IMG/VR virus record: IMGVR_UViG_3300009108_000010 | Span: 1 to 59,571 of that record | From: a virus | DNA: 59,571 nt | Direction: 5' to 3' (one strand) | Shown: positions 1 to 9,728 of the stretch, piece by piece | Numbering within the stretch: the stretch's first letter is position 1 | Layout: each line of letters opens with the position of its first letter | Translations under genes and position numbers: made by a program | The notes under the pieces: model-generated | Databases searched by the model: none | What the model was told of the DNA's origin: nothing | The model's input: only the letters and a program-made list of their open reading frames with translations

Positions 1-113
1 CTCAAGCAGCAGGAGGAGTATATACACCTACAGGAAATATTGGTTTACGCCCTGCAGGAACAACACCTACAAATATAAATACAAGACCTTATCAACCATT
101 AGCAGCATATTAA
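1..113 (+). CDS. C-terminal fragment of a virion protein, 5' end outside the window
   Basis: An open frame entering from the left edge (codons from position 3) gives about 36 residues rich in Gly, Pro, Thr and Asn and ends at TAA 111-113. The composition (PTGN, PAGTTPT, TRPYQP) resembles the protein that runs off the right edge of the window. It may be the end of that gene on a circular molecule, but joining the two edges directly puts them one base out of frame. The next virion gene starts 16 bp downstream. No function can be assigned from this fragment. Confidence 0.6.
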   Translation, partial: QAAGGVYTPTGNIGLRPAGTTPTNINTRPYQPLAAY

Positions 114-129
114 TAAAAGGAATAAGACA

Positions 130-2529
130 ATGATAAATGAATTAGAACAACTACAGAACTTTCAAGATGATCTTGGAAGTAGAAATCCATTAGACAGATT
201 AGGAGCTTTGCAATCTATGCAAGGTCAAGATCCTGGTCTGATGGGATTACCTGTTGTTCAAGAACCAGAAGGAGATCCTAGAGCTATGTTACAACCAGAA
301 GGAGATCCAAGAGCTATGTTACAAAATATTCCTCCAGAAGTACAACAACCTAATCAAACTATAAGTGTTCCAATATCAGCAGGAGGTACTTTAGAATTAG
401 ATCCAAATACTATTGCAGTAATGGAAGCTCCACAAGGACCTGTTAATCCTATGTTAGGTGCTCCACAAGGACCTGTTAATCCTATGTTAGGTGTAGGTCC
501 TATGATACAAAGAAAAGGTGGAGGAATGGCAGAGAATGTACAAATTATAGGTGATACAGCAGAAGGTCTTGCATCTTTTGGAAGACATGGAGACAATATG
601 CTTGTTCATATGAATCCTGAAGAAGTTGCAGGATTAGCATCACTTGGAGAAATTACATATAATCCTATTACAGGATTACCTGAAGCTTGGGGTATTAAAA
701 GTTTCTTTAAACCTTTTAAACAAGCAGCTAGATCAATTAAGAAAGTAACTAAATCTAAAGCATTTAGACAATTAGCTCCTATTGCATTAGCTATTGCAGC
801 ACCTTATGCTGCTGCTTATATGGGATGGGGAGTACCTGCAGCTATGAAAGGAGCTGCTCTTTCTGCAAAAGTAGCTGCTATGGGTCCTATGGCATATGGT
901 CTTAGTACAGCAGTAGGTTCAGGATTAGGTGCATTAGCTGGAGGTGCAAAAACTTCTGATGCTTGGAGAGCTGCAGCATTAGGTGGATTATCAGCAGGTG
1001 CTTTAAGAGGTTATACAAATTATCAAAATACTGGATCTATGTGGGGTAAACCTACTATGGATTATGGAAATATTCCAAAAGTAGATGCATCTTATAGTCC
1101 AACAATACGAACAGGTTTTACTCCATCAGCACAAGTTGCTTCTTCAGTTCCAGGAGGACCTTTAAGTATAGATTCAACTTTATTAGAAGGAGCAGGAGGA
1201 AGAGGATGGCTTAGTGGTGGAAACCTTCGTACTTTTCCAACACCTTATGATCCAATGGCTGGTACAGGGTTTACAGTTGGTGGAGGAATACCACAAACAC
1301 AAATAGCTCCAGGACCTATAGGAGTAGATACTGCTGGATATACAGTAGGAGGATCAGGTATAAGAGCAGATCAACTTCCTGCTGATTTTGGTACTAGAGA
1401 TATAGCTCCTTATACAGGTTCATCTAGACTTCCTATGAGTGCAGATGCAGGAGTAGGAGCACAACCAGATTATATAGTAGGTTCTAATTATCCACAACCT
1501 GCTCAACCTAGTTGGATGGACAGACAAATAGCAGATCTAAAAGATACTCGTCTTGGTAGAGGAGTAGGTAAAGGAGTAGATTATATAACAGATCCTCAAT
1601 CAGTAACTGGAGGTATAATAGAAGACTATGGTACAAAAATGGGATTAGCTAAATTAGCAGCAATAGATTATATGACACCTGATTATACAGGAGATCGTGA
1701 AAAGGAAAGAGCATTAAGAGATGCTAGAGAAGAATTAGAACGTCAAGAGTGGGAATTTAGAAGAGAACTAACACCTGAAGAAACAGGTTTTGGTATGTCC
1801 TATGTTGTAGTTGATCCTAGTGGTGTTGAATATAATTTAACTGAAGATGAAATATTAGAGATAGCTTATGGTAGAAGAACACGACCTAAACTAACACCAA
1901 CTTATAGATTTAATCCTGATAGATTTATACCTGTAAAACGTGGTGGTGGTATAGGTTCTTTAATACATAGACAAGAAGGAAATCAAATTGGAACTCCTGA
2001 TGTAGTTGGTGATACTAGAGATAGTCTTGGAAATGAGTTTATAAATGATTTAAGAAGTCTGACTTCTGAAGAATTTGAAACTAAATATAATATGACTATG
2101 CAAGAAGGACATAAGCAATTAAAAGTTATGTTTCCTGATGTAAAACCTGGTGATTGGAATGAACTGTTTTCAGGTAGAGCATTACAACCTATAGTTCCTG
2201 ATATTCCAGTAGAAAAACCTGTTATACCTAGAGCATATGGTGGAGAATTTAGAGGTCAAGTTCCTGGTCAAGGACATGGTATGCAAGATAATGTTTACAT
2301 GCCCATAAAAGATAAAGGTAAACAAGTAGGAACATTAGCTGTATCTCCTTCTGAATATGTTGTAGATTCTTATACAATGTCTGCACTTGGTAATGGTAAT
2401 CCAGATGCAGGTGCAAAAGTAATGGATGGTGTTGTTGAAAGTGTACGTAAGAAAGCTTATGGTACAATAAAACAACCCAATGAAATAAATGGTCTTCAAG
2501 CATTAAAACCTATGATGGAAAGGGTATAA
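130..2529 (+). CDS. Large virion protein, 799 aa (internal or tail-associated, unknown role)
   Basis: The product is probably a structural protein because it opens the run of three large proteins that follows the tail genes. Near the N-terminus there are two short tandem duplications: PEGDPRAMLQ twice (about residues 46-65) and APQGPVNPML twice (about residues 99-119). A Gly/Ala-rich hydrophobic stretch lies at about residues 215-285. Three Gly-Gly motif blocks occur (KGGGM near 125, RGGGI near 605, YGGEF near 705). The C-terminal block pairs a GGxFxGQVPGQGxGMQDN segment with VSPSEYVVD, a combination common in phage virion proteins. An AAGGA Shine-Dalgarno lies about 8 bp before the ATG. The function is unknown; DNA ejection or tail assembly is an inference from position. 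Confidence 0.8.
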   Translation: MINELEQLQNFQDDLGSRNPLDRLGALQSMQGQDPGLMGLPVVQEPEGDPRAMLQPEGDPRAMLQNIPPEVQQPNQTISVPISAGGTLELDPNTIAVMEAPQGPVNPMLGAPQGPVNPMLGVGPMIQRKGGGMAENVQIIGDTAEGLASFGRHGDNMLVHMNPEEVAGLASLGEITYNPITGLPEAWGIKSFFKPFKQAARSIKKVTKSKAFRQLAPIALAIAAPYAAAYMGWGVPAAMKGAALSAKVAAMGPMAYGLSTAVGSGLGALAGGAKTSDAWRAAALGGLSAGALRGYTNYQNTGSMWGKPTMDYGNIPKVDASYSPTIRTGFTPSAQVASSVPGGPLSIDSTLLEGAGGRGWLSGGNLRTFPTPYDPMAGTGFTVGGGIPQTQIAPGPIGVDTAGYTVGGSGIRADQLPADFGTRDIAPYTGSSRLPMSADAGVGAQPDYIVGSNYPQPAQPSWMDRQIADLKDTRLGRGVGKGVDYITDPQSVTGGIIEDYGTKMGLAKLAAIDYMTPDYTGDREKERALRDAREELERQEWEFRRELTPEETGFGMSYVVVDPSGVEYNLTEDEILEIAYGRRTRPKLTPTYRFNPDRFIPVKRGGGIGSLIHRQEGNQIGTPDVVGDTRDSLGNEFINDLRSLTSEEFETKYNMTMQEGHKQLKVMFPDVKPGDWNELFSGRALQPIVPDIPVEKPVIPRAYGGEFRGQVPGQGHGMQDNVYMPIKDKGKQVGTLAVSPSEYVVDSYTMSALGNGNPDAGAKVMDGVVESVRKKAYGTIKQPNEINGLQALKPMMERV

Positions 2530-2533
2530 TAAA

Positions 2534-4492
2534 ATGGCAGTATGGTCTTCTATTTTTGGTGAAAAACAATTAACACCACCAGTTCCTGCACAACAGATAA
2601 GTGTTTCAGAAATACCTAAAGAACTTGCTCCTTATTATAAAGATATATTAAGTAAGTCTCAAGCATTATATGAACGACGAATGGCAGAAGATGAGAAAGA
2701 GAGAAGTTTTACAGGAGCTACACTTGCAAAATTTACACCTGAACAACAACAAGCATTTACAGGTATTGCAGGTCTTGTAGGATCACAAGCTCCTGCTATG
2801 GCAGAAGCTACAGAAATGACAAGAGCTGGTGCTGCTCCTATAACTGGTGAACAAATAGAAGAATATATGTCACCCTATCAGCAAGCAGTTACTGATATAG
2901 AAAAGAGAGAAGCTACTAAACAATTTGAATCAGAAGTCGTTCCAGGATTAGCTGCTAAAGCTGCACAATCTCAAGCATTTGGTGGGAGTAGACAAGCTAT
3001 ACTTGAAGGTATGGCAGCAGATACACAACAAAGATTATTAGCTGATATACAAGCTAAAGGAAGTGCTCAAGCTTATCAAGATGCTGTTCAGAGATTGCAA
3101 GAACAACGTACTAGAACAGGACAAGCAGCATCACAGATAGGTAATATTGGTACAGCAGCATATAAAGGAGCTGCTGCAGAATTAGGAGGTCTTGGTATAG
3201 TAGGTGCAGCTAAACAACAACAAGCTCAAACTGCACTTGATAAAGAATATGCTGAATGGTTAAAGCAAAGAGAACAACCTTTTAGAGAAATGGGTAAGTA
3301 TCAATCTATGGTAATAGGTGCACCTATGGGTCAAACAACATTTGAACCAAGTAAACCAGCGACTTTTGGTCCAAGTGTAGGTCAACAAATTGTAGGTGGA
3401 CTTGGAGGACTTGGACAACTCTATGGACAATTTAGTGGTAAGACTCTTGCAGGAACACCTTATCCTACGTATCCTCCAGGAGCTACTGGTAAAACTGGTG
3501 GTGGTATCTCTTCATTAGTTAGTAGAAAAAATAATGCTCAAATAGGAAATCCTTTAGATGACAAATCAGATTTTATGCAGAATTATTGGAATCAATTAAA
3601 ACAATTTCAAGGAGATATAAGTGGATATAGAACTGAAAATAAAGCTATAGCAGATTTGAAAAGAGCTCAACTACAAAGAGAAAGAGAATTAATAAAAGGT
3701 CAAACAGCTAGAAATCAATTTGAAAGAGAACAAGCATTATTTAAATCTATGGCTAAATGGGGTATGTCTCCAGAAGTTACAGGTCCAGAAGGTACAACTG
3801 CTGGTATGCAAGTTTCTCAACTTCTAAGTAGAATAGGTTCAGATGTAGGAGAAGCTGGTACAGAAATTAGAGAGAGAAGTTTAGCTGAAAAAAGAGCTGT
3901 TGATGATTTAGAAATTAAATATAGAGAAGCTATAAATGCAGGTGATATGGCTACTGCTGGTTTACTTTTAGATCAAATGAAAAATTTTGGAACAGCTTAT
4001 GCAGCAATAGAAACAGCAAGAAGAAGTAATCAACCTACATATAAAGCAGGAATGAAGACAGGAGATTTTAATGAGTTAGCTGAAAAAATGTTTCCTGGAA
4101 CATTAGATGAAAATCAGAATTGGATAATGCCTGATAAACATATAGGAGCATATACTAATTTAATGACACAATTTACACAAGCTACTGCTAATTTAGATAC
4201 AAATCCATCTACAACATTTACTGTAGGAGGTAAAACATTTGAAGTAGATATTGCAAGAGATTTAATGGGAGGTAGTGAACCAACAGGATCTATAACTTTT
4301 AGATCATTAGAAACAGATCAAAGTCCTGAAATAGCAAATGTATATAAATCTGCACTTTTATATTATATAAGAAGCAAACAAAAAGAATTAGTACCAGTAG
4401 AAGAAGAACTTCAAATGTCTCTAGATCCAAACTTAAAGGATCCTGAATTTCCTGATTTAAATTGGAAAAACAAATGGACAACAGGAACATAG
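2534..4492 (+). CDS. Virion protein, 652 aa, probable DNA-ejection or internal core protein
   Basis: The N-terminal half is Ala/Gln-rich and helical. It has the pattern YMSPYQQAVTDIEKREATKQ followed by AFGGSRQAILEG, which I recognise from proteins often annotated as podovirus internal or ejection proteins. The middle carries a KTGGGISSL motif and an AQIGNP motif like those in the preceding gene. The C-terminal 300 residues are charged and helical, rich in Glu, Lys and Arg. The gene lies 4 bp after the previous stop and 4 bp before the next gene, so it is translated as part of the same late message. No enzyme motif is visible. Confidence 0.8.
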   Translation: MAVWSSIFGEKQLTPPVPAQQISVSEIPKELAPYYKDILSKSQALYERRMAEDEKERSFTGATLAKFTPEQQQAFTGIAGLVGSQAPAMAEATEMTRAGAAPITGEQIEEYMSPYQQAVTDIEKREATKQFESEVVPGLAAKAAQSQAFGGSRQAILEGMAADTQQRLLADIQAKGSAQAYQDAVQRLQEQRTRTGQAASQIGNIGTAAYKGAAAELGGLGIVGAAKQQQAQTALDKEYAEWLKQREQPFREMGKYQSMVIGAPMGQTTFEPSKPATFGPSVGQQIVGGLGGLGQLYGQFSGKTLAGTPYPTYPPGATGKTGGGISSLVSRKNNAQIGNPLDDKSDFMQNYWNQLKQFQGDISGYRTENKAIADLKRAQLQRERELIKGQTARNQFEREQALFKSMAKWGMSPEVTGPEGTTAGMQVSQLLSRIGSDVGEAGTEIRERSLAEKRAVDDLEIKYREAINAGDMATAGLLLDQMKNFGTAYAAIETARRSNQPTYKAGMKTGDFNELAEKMFPGTLDENQNWIMPDKHIGAYTNLMTQFTQATANLDTNPSTTFTVGGKTFEVDIARDLMGGSEPTGSITFRSLETDQSPEIANVYKSALLYYIRSKQKELVPVEEELQMSLDPNLKDPEFPDLNWKNKWTTGT

Positions 4493-4496
4493 TTAA

Positions 4497-7400
4497 TTGG
4501 ATCAATTAAATACAACATTAGGTGCACGTTCTCAAACTTTTATAGATATGAAAGATGCTATAAAAGAGAGTATGGATAATGGTATATTTAAAAACGAGCA
4601 AGATGTAATAAATTTTATTATAGATACTGGATATGAACCTGATGATTATTTAGAAGCTAATAAAGAATATAATAGACTTGTAGCAAAAGGTGAAAATCCT
4701 AGAGATGTAAGTATTCCAGAATTACTTTTTAAAACTACTACAAAATTTGTTTCTGATACTGCTGAAGCACTATCTAATAAAGTTCCTATTACAAAAAATA
4801 TAGGTAATCTTATTGGAGATGGTACTAAAGATTGGTGGAGTAATTTTTCTGATCCTTATACACCACCAGGTGCAAAAGAAATCACGAAAGAAATAGGAGC
4901 AGATATTGGTCAAGGTGCAGCAGGTATATTAACTGTTGGTAATATTGTTCCTAGAGTAAGAAAGTTTATTAAAGGTGACAAAGTTGATGTTAACAAAATA
5001 AAAAAATTTAAAGAAGCTGTAAATAAAATTTCAAAATTAAGAACTTATTTAAAAAAAGGAGCTTATAATACTACAATAGCTGCTGGTGGATTAACATTAG
5101 CATTTAATCCTGATGAAGCAACTCTTGATGTATTAAAAAAATCTTTTCCTGAAACAGTTGAGTGGGCAAGATTAGATCCTATAGTAGATGCTTTAGCTGT
5201 TGATCCAGAAGATCCTATAGCTCTTCAATATGCTAATCAATTTGGTCAAGAACTTTTTACTGCTGGTATTATATCAACTCCTATTATAGGATTGACTATG
5301 CTTGTTAAAGCAGCTAGAAATGCTAAAAAAGTAAAAGCAAAAGAAGATGGTATTGATTCTCCTATAACAGTTTCTAAAAATAAAGGTGATGATTCTTTAG
5401 CTAATAATGCTGATCAAGAAAAAGTTATTGTAAATGAAGTTGTTGATGTAGATAATGCTTTTGAACCACCTAGTTTATTAAAAAGAATAAGAGTATCAAA
5501 ACCTTTTTCATATATTGATGAAATAAAAGAAAATTTTTTAGCTAATAGAAATATAGGAGATGATGCTTATGATTTATGGATAACAAAAAAAGGAACACCT
5601 AGAGTTATAAGACAACAAACTTCACTTAATATTAGAGAATTTAATAAAGCTATAAAAAAAGAATATGGAGTATCTAAATTTAGTAAACTTAAAAAAGAAA
5701 TACAAGATAAAATTAATAGTATTTTAGTATTGGATAAAGATAATCCTGCATATCAAAAAATATTTAATAGAAATATAGATGCTTTAAGACCTGTTATTAA
5801 AAAACAATTAGATGAAGAAAATATTAAACGAGTAGCAGAAGGTAAAAAGAAAATACCTGTAAGAAATTATAATAAAAAATTAAAAGATTTAACTGAAAAA
5901 GCAGCAGCAAATAAAACAGATACTTTTTTTAGATCTCAACAAGTTAAAATTTTAAATACATTAGAACCTTCTACAAAAAAAATAGTTCAAAAACTTAGAC
6001 AAAATGTAGATGATTTGAGTAATTATTTAGTTAAGTCTGGTGTAATGGATTCAAAAATGAGTGCAACTTTTGGATCTAATAATAAATTTTATTTACAACG
6101 AAGTTATGACATTTTTGATAACCCTTCTATTTCTCGTAATTTAAATAAAGCTTTTCGTTTATTAACTAATGAAGGTAAAGGTAATTTAAATTTTCTTATA
6201 AAGAATCCAAAATATCAAACACAAATAGATAAGATACAAAAATACCATAGTTATTTAAAAAATACTTTAGGTTTAAGTGAAGATGAAATTACTGGTATAA
6301 TAAAAGAAAGAATTACACAAAAAGGTGCTAAAGAATTATTTGATTTTTTAGAATGGGGTAGTAAAAATTATAATCATCCAAATGTTTTAAAACAAAGGAA
6401 ATTATTTTCAAAAGAATTAAGAGATATGTGGGGTGAAAAAAGAAATCCTATAACTCGTTATCAACAAACTATGGGTGAATTAGGAAAAATTACTTCTCAA
6501 GTAAAATTTTTAAAAGATTTAAGAGCAGATGGATTAGCTAAAGGATATTTACATGCTTCTAAAAAAATACCACCATCAAAAGGTATAAAAAAAATAGATG
6601 ATGTAGATACAAAAAGATATAAATTAGACGCAACAGATAAAGTACACTTAGGTAAATTGGATAGACAAGGAGGATTACAATTTCCTGCGTCTTTTAAAAG
6701 TCCTTTAGAGGGAATATTTGCAGAGGAAGAATGGGCTAAAGGAATTAGAAGAGGACTAGCTAATGAAGAAATAACAGGAGAAACTTTACTAGGTAAATTG
6801 TGGAGATTTACATCCTCAAGTTTAAAAGGAGGTGCAGAAGTTGCTAAAACTATTTTATCTCCAGTTACACAAGGAGTAAATTTTATAGGTAATTTTAATT
6901 TTGCTGCATTGTTAGGTGGTGCAAATCCTATAGAATTTGTTAAATCATTTGGTAGAACAATACAAAGTCCTAATTTTCTTAGAGGTCAAGAATGGAATAA
7001 TTGGTTTAATAAAAGATCTAAATTAGGAATAATAGATGAAGGTGTTAATGCAAAACAAATGCAAGCATATATGGATGATATATCTGAAGTAGCTAAAGGA
7101 AATAAAATTACATCTAAAGTGTTTAATGCTATATTATATCCTGTACGTTTACCTACAAAAATATATCAAGGAGCTGATAGTATAATGAGAGCTACAGTAT
7201 TTGATAGTTTACGTTCAGGAATTAGAAGAAGTGTAGAACCTACTTTAAAAAATATGCCCATAGCAAATAATCGTACTTTAGATGATGTATTAGATCATTT
7301 TATAGCAGAACGTGTACGTATGAGAATGCCAACATGGTCTATGGTTCCTAAAGGAATACGAGGATTAAAAACAATTCCTTTATTTGGCTCCTTTCCTTCT

Positions 7401-8825
7401 TGGTTTGCAGAAATTATAAGAACAACTAATAGAACTTTAAGAGGTATAGGTAATGATTTATCAGGTAGATCTGCAAATGATTTAGCTAGACATGCAGGAT
7501 TTAAAAGTGCTGATGATATGTTACAGAAAACTGGATATAATTTACGTACTAATAAAAAAGTAATGGGTTATCTTAGAGGTAAAGGAATGTGGAGTTTAGG
7601 AGCAGGTACTGGATTAGCTGTAGGTTATGATGCTTTAAATGAAACTTCTAGATTAACTTATAATATTAGTAAAAAAGCAAGTGATGCTTTAAGTTTCTTT
7701 GTTGATTATTATCAAGCTACTCCTAAAGTCTTTACAAATAATGTAGAACGTGTTAAAAAATATGATAAAAGAAAAGGAGTATGGACTGATCATTTAATTT
7801 ATAGTTATAAAGAACCTTCACGAGTAGATGTATGGCAAGGAATTAAAAATCCTATACGAAGAATAATACGTACTATAAAAAATAAGGAAGAATTAACTGA
7901 TACTCAAATTAATAATCAAATTATAAATGCATCATGGGAATTTATTTCACCTATTCTTGGACCTTCTATAGCTGCTAAAGCATTTTATGATGTAGCAACA
8001 AATAATATAGCTAATTTACCAGAAGGATCTGGACAAAGAGAAGCAGCTCTATGGGTAGAAAGTATACTAGGACCTAATGCAGGATTTACTCCTGGATTTT
8101 TATCTGAAATGCAAAGACTTTCTGAAGCTAATATAACAGAAGAGACTATGAAGAATTTTAGTACAGTTGAGAATGTCTGGGAATGGGATGGACAAAGCTG
8201 GATTAATAAAGGAGGAAGAGATCCTGAAGGAATTAAAGTTAAAACAGGAATGCCACAAGCAAGTAAATATGAAGCAGGTAAACTTTGGGAAAAAATATTA
8301 GATGGTGACTTTAATAAAATTACAAAAGATAATATATTTTCAAACTTAGGTTTAAAAACAAAACAAGTAGATATAAATCAATTAGTTAAATTTAAAGTAG
8401 CACCTTTATGGTATCAAAAAAGTTTAATAAAGAGAGATTTTTTAAGAGATATTATTACTATGCGAGCTGAAGGTTTAGATGAAGATAAATTAATACAGAG
8501 ATATAAAGATACTTTAGAAAAACATTATCAAGCTGATAAAACATTAGCTAATCTAATATCTAAATTTAAAATTTTAGGTTTGTCAGATAAAGAAATTGCA
8601 ATAGCAGTAAGTGATGTAGCAGGTAAAGATTTAAAATTAAAGACAACTAAAATAGAACGATTACTTATGGGTAAATATGATAATAAACAATTACTTCCTA
8701 CAACTCCAGAAAATAAAAGAATGTTAAGACTTTTAACAGAAGCAGGAGTAACTTTAGATAATAATGAATATGTTATTAATGAAATGAATAAAGCTTGGAA
8801 AGAATATATTAATAAACCTTTTTAA
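4497..8825 (+). CDS. Very large virion protein, about 1442 aa, probable ejected or internal virion protein
   Basis: This is the longest gene in the window. The product is Lys/Asn-rich with amphipathic helices and several hydrophobic segments (about residues 195-205, 255-270 and 1030-1045). Its size and its place after the tail and other internal protein genes match the large ejection proteins of podoviruses (the role of T7 gp16), but I see no lytic transglycosylase motif. The frame opens with TTG at 4497; the first ATG is 17 codons later (4548) and neither has a clear Shine-Dalgarno, so the start is uncertain. Base composition is even more AT-rich than in its neighbours. Confidence 0.75.
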   Translation: MDQLNTTLGARSQTFIDMKDAIKESMDNGIFKNEQDVINFIIDTGYEPDDYLEANKEYNRLVAKGENPRDVSIPELLFKTTTKFVSDTAEALSNKVPITKNIGNLIGDGTKDWWSNFSDPYTPPGAKEITKEIGADIGQGAAGILTVGNIVPRVRKFIKGDKVDVNKIKKFKEAVNKISKLRTYLKKGAYNTTIAAGGLTLAFNPDEATLDVLKKSFPETVEWARLDPIVDALAVDPEDPIALQYANQFGQELFTAGIISTPIIGLTMLVKAARNAKKVKAKEDGIDSPITVSKNKGDDSLANNADQEKVIVNEVVDVDNAFEPPSLLKRIRVSKPFSYIDEIKENFLANRNIGDDAYDLWITKKGTPRVIRQQTSLNIREFNKAIKKEYGVSKFSKLKKEIQDKINSILVLDKDNPAYQKIFNRNIDALRPVIKKQLDEENIKRVAEGKKKIPVRNYNKKLKDLTEKAAANKTDTFFRSQQVKILNTLEPSTKKIVQKLRQNVDDLSNYLVKSGVMDSKMSATFGSNNKFYLQRSYDIFDNPSISRNLNKAFRLLTNEGKGNLNFLIKNPKYQTQIDKIQKYHSYLKNTLGLSEDEITGIIKERITQKGAKELFDFLEWGSKNYNHPNVLKQRKLFSKELRDMWGEKRNPITRYQQTMGELGKITSQVKFLKDLRADGLAKGYLHASKKIPPSKGIKKIDDVDTKRYKLDATDKVHLGKLDRQGGLQFPASFKSPLEGIFAEEEWAKGIRRGLANEEITGETLLGKLWRFTSSSLKGGAEVAKTILSPVTQGVNFIGNFNFAALLGGANPIEFVKSFGRTIQSPNFLRGQEWNNWFNKRSKLGIIDEGVNAKQMQAYMDDISEVAKGNKITSKVFNAILYPVRLPTKIYQGADSIMRATVFDSLRSGIRRSVEPTLKNMPIANNRTLDDVLDHFIAERVRMRMPTWSMVPKGIRGLKTIPLFGSFPSWFAEIIRTTNRTLRGIGNDLSGRSANDLARHAGFKSADDMLQKTGYNLRTNKKVMGYLRGKGMWSLGAGTGLAVGYDALNETSRLTYNISKKASDALSFFVDYYQATPKVFTNNVERVKKYDKRKGVWTDHLIYSYKEPSRVDVWQGIKNPIRRIIRTIKNKEELTDTQINNQIINASWEFISPILGPSIAAKAFYDVATNNIANLPEGSGQREAALWVESILGPNAGFTPGFLSEMQRLSEANITEETMKNFSTVENVWEWDGQSWINKGGRDPEGIKVKTGMPQASKYEAGKLWEKILDGDFNKITKDNIFSNLGLKTKQVDINQLVKFKVAPLWYQKSLIKRDFLRDIITMRAEGLDEDKLIQRYKDTLEKHYQADKTLANLISKFKILGLSDKEIAIAVSDVAGKDLKLKTTKIERLLMGKYDNKQLLPTTPENKRMLRLLTEAGVTLDNNEYVINEMNKAWKEYINKPF

Positions 8826-8843
8826 TATTAGAGGACTAAGATA

Positions 8844-9104
8844 ATGCAAGATATGACAATGCTATGGAATGGAATCTTAACACTAGCTATAGGTGCATTT
8901 CTATGGTGGATACGTGGTACTAATAGTGATATAAATAAGCTACGTGAAGATTTAAAAGACCATGCATTGTCTGATGCAAAGACTAGAGAGTTTATGGCTA
9001 CTAATTATGCTACAAAAAAAGAAGTATATAGTGAAGTAAATAAAATACTTGATAGGTTTGATAGACTAGAAGAAAAATTAGATAGGTGGATGGAAAAACA
9101 ATAA
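8844..9104 (+). CDS. Small membrane protein with coiled coil, 86 aa
   Basis: An N-terminal transmembrane segment (about residues 7-24, ending WWIRG) is followed by a Lys/Glu-rich coiled coil to the C-terminus (KILDRFDRLEEKLDRWMEKQ). AGAGGA lies upstream of the ATG. One membrane anchor plus a coiled coil fits an i-spanin (Rz-like) or a membrane-anchored virion accessory protein. Neither can be decided from the sequence. Confidence 0.75.
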   Translation: MQDMTMLWNGILTLAIGAFLWWIRGTNSDINKLREDLKDHALSDAKTREFMATNYATKKEVYSEVNKILDRFDRLEEKLDRWMEKQ

Positions 9105-9214
9105 TGTCAGAATGTACATGTAATAACCCAGATTGTACTGGTGATCCTTGTCTATGTATAGAAACTAACCAATGTGATTGTGATTGCTATGAAAAAGATA
9201 CTGATACTGATTAG
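9104..9214 (+). CDS. Cysteine-rich metallothionein-like peptide, 36 aa
   Basis: The start codon overlaps the previous stop by one base (TAATG), a sign of translational coupling. The product has 8 cysteines in 36 residues in three clusters: CTC near the N-terminus, then CTGDPCLC, then CDCDC, followed by an acidic tail. Repeated CxC spacing and the lack of hydrophobic core residues match metallothioneins, which bind Zn, Cd or Cu through thiolate clusters. Two zinc ribbons would need CxxC pairs, which are absent. A role in metal binding is inferred from composition only. The 3' end overlaps the next gene by 26 bp. Confidence 0.6.
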   Translation: MSECTCNNPDCTGDPCLCIETNQCDCDCYEKDTDTD

Positions 9215-9728
9215 TGTTTGTTTTTTATTTACATTACCTACATTTGCACAAACTAATACAGTAACATCTACTACCTCTACTGTTAGTGGAACAACTAGCG
9301 TTGATAGAACTCCATCAACTGCAAGTGCTCCATCTATTATGAACAGTAATCAAGATGTCTGTAGCTTTGCTGCATCTGCTGCTATACAATCACAGATACT
9401 AGGAATAGCAGGTGGTACATCTATAAGAGATTTAAATTGTGAAAGATTAAAATTAAGTAGATCTTTATATTTTATGGGTATGAAAGTTGCAGCAGTATCC
9501 ATGTTATGTCAAGATGAAAGAGTCTTTAGAGCAATGGAAATGGCAGGAACACCATGCCCATACATGGGAAAAATTGGTGTAGACGCTGCAAAAGAATGGT
9601 TAGAAAATCCAGAAAAACGACCTGATTATGAGAAGTGGTTAAAGGAAAATATTAAAGATGAAGAATATATTACTGATGAAAATGCTCTTGGTATTTTCTC
9701 TGTTCTTCTTATATTGTTACTCATCTAA
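9189..9728 (+). CDS. Secreted protein with signal peptide, 179 aa, unknown
   Basis: The ATG at 9189 begins a clear signal peptide (MKKILILISVCFLF, then a TFAQ cleavage region). An upstream in-frame GTG at 9174 would put extra residues ahead of it and is unlikely. The mature protein has a Thr/Ser-rich linker, then a compact domain with Cys residues (DVCSF, LNCERL, MLCQDERVF, GTPCPYMGKIG), probably disulphide-bonded. The frame ends in a hydrophobic run. I do not recognise the family. A periplasmic or envelope role is inferred from the signal peptide. Confidence 0.7.
   Translation: MKKILILISVCFLFTLPTFAQTNTVTSTTSTVSGTTSVDRTPSTASAPSIMNSNQDVCSFAASAAIQSQILGIAGGTSIRDLNCERLKLSRSLYFMGMKVAAVSMLCQDERVFRAMEMAGTPCPYMGKIGVDAAKEWLENPEKRPDYEKWLKENIKDEEYITDENALGIFSVLLILLLI

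Noticed and set aside
9174-9188. GTG start at 9174 for the secreted 179-aa protein
   Set aside because: It would put five residues before a classic signal peptide and has no Shine-Dalgarno; ATG at 9189 fits better.
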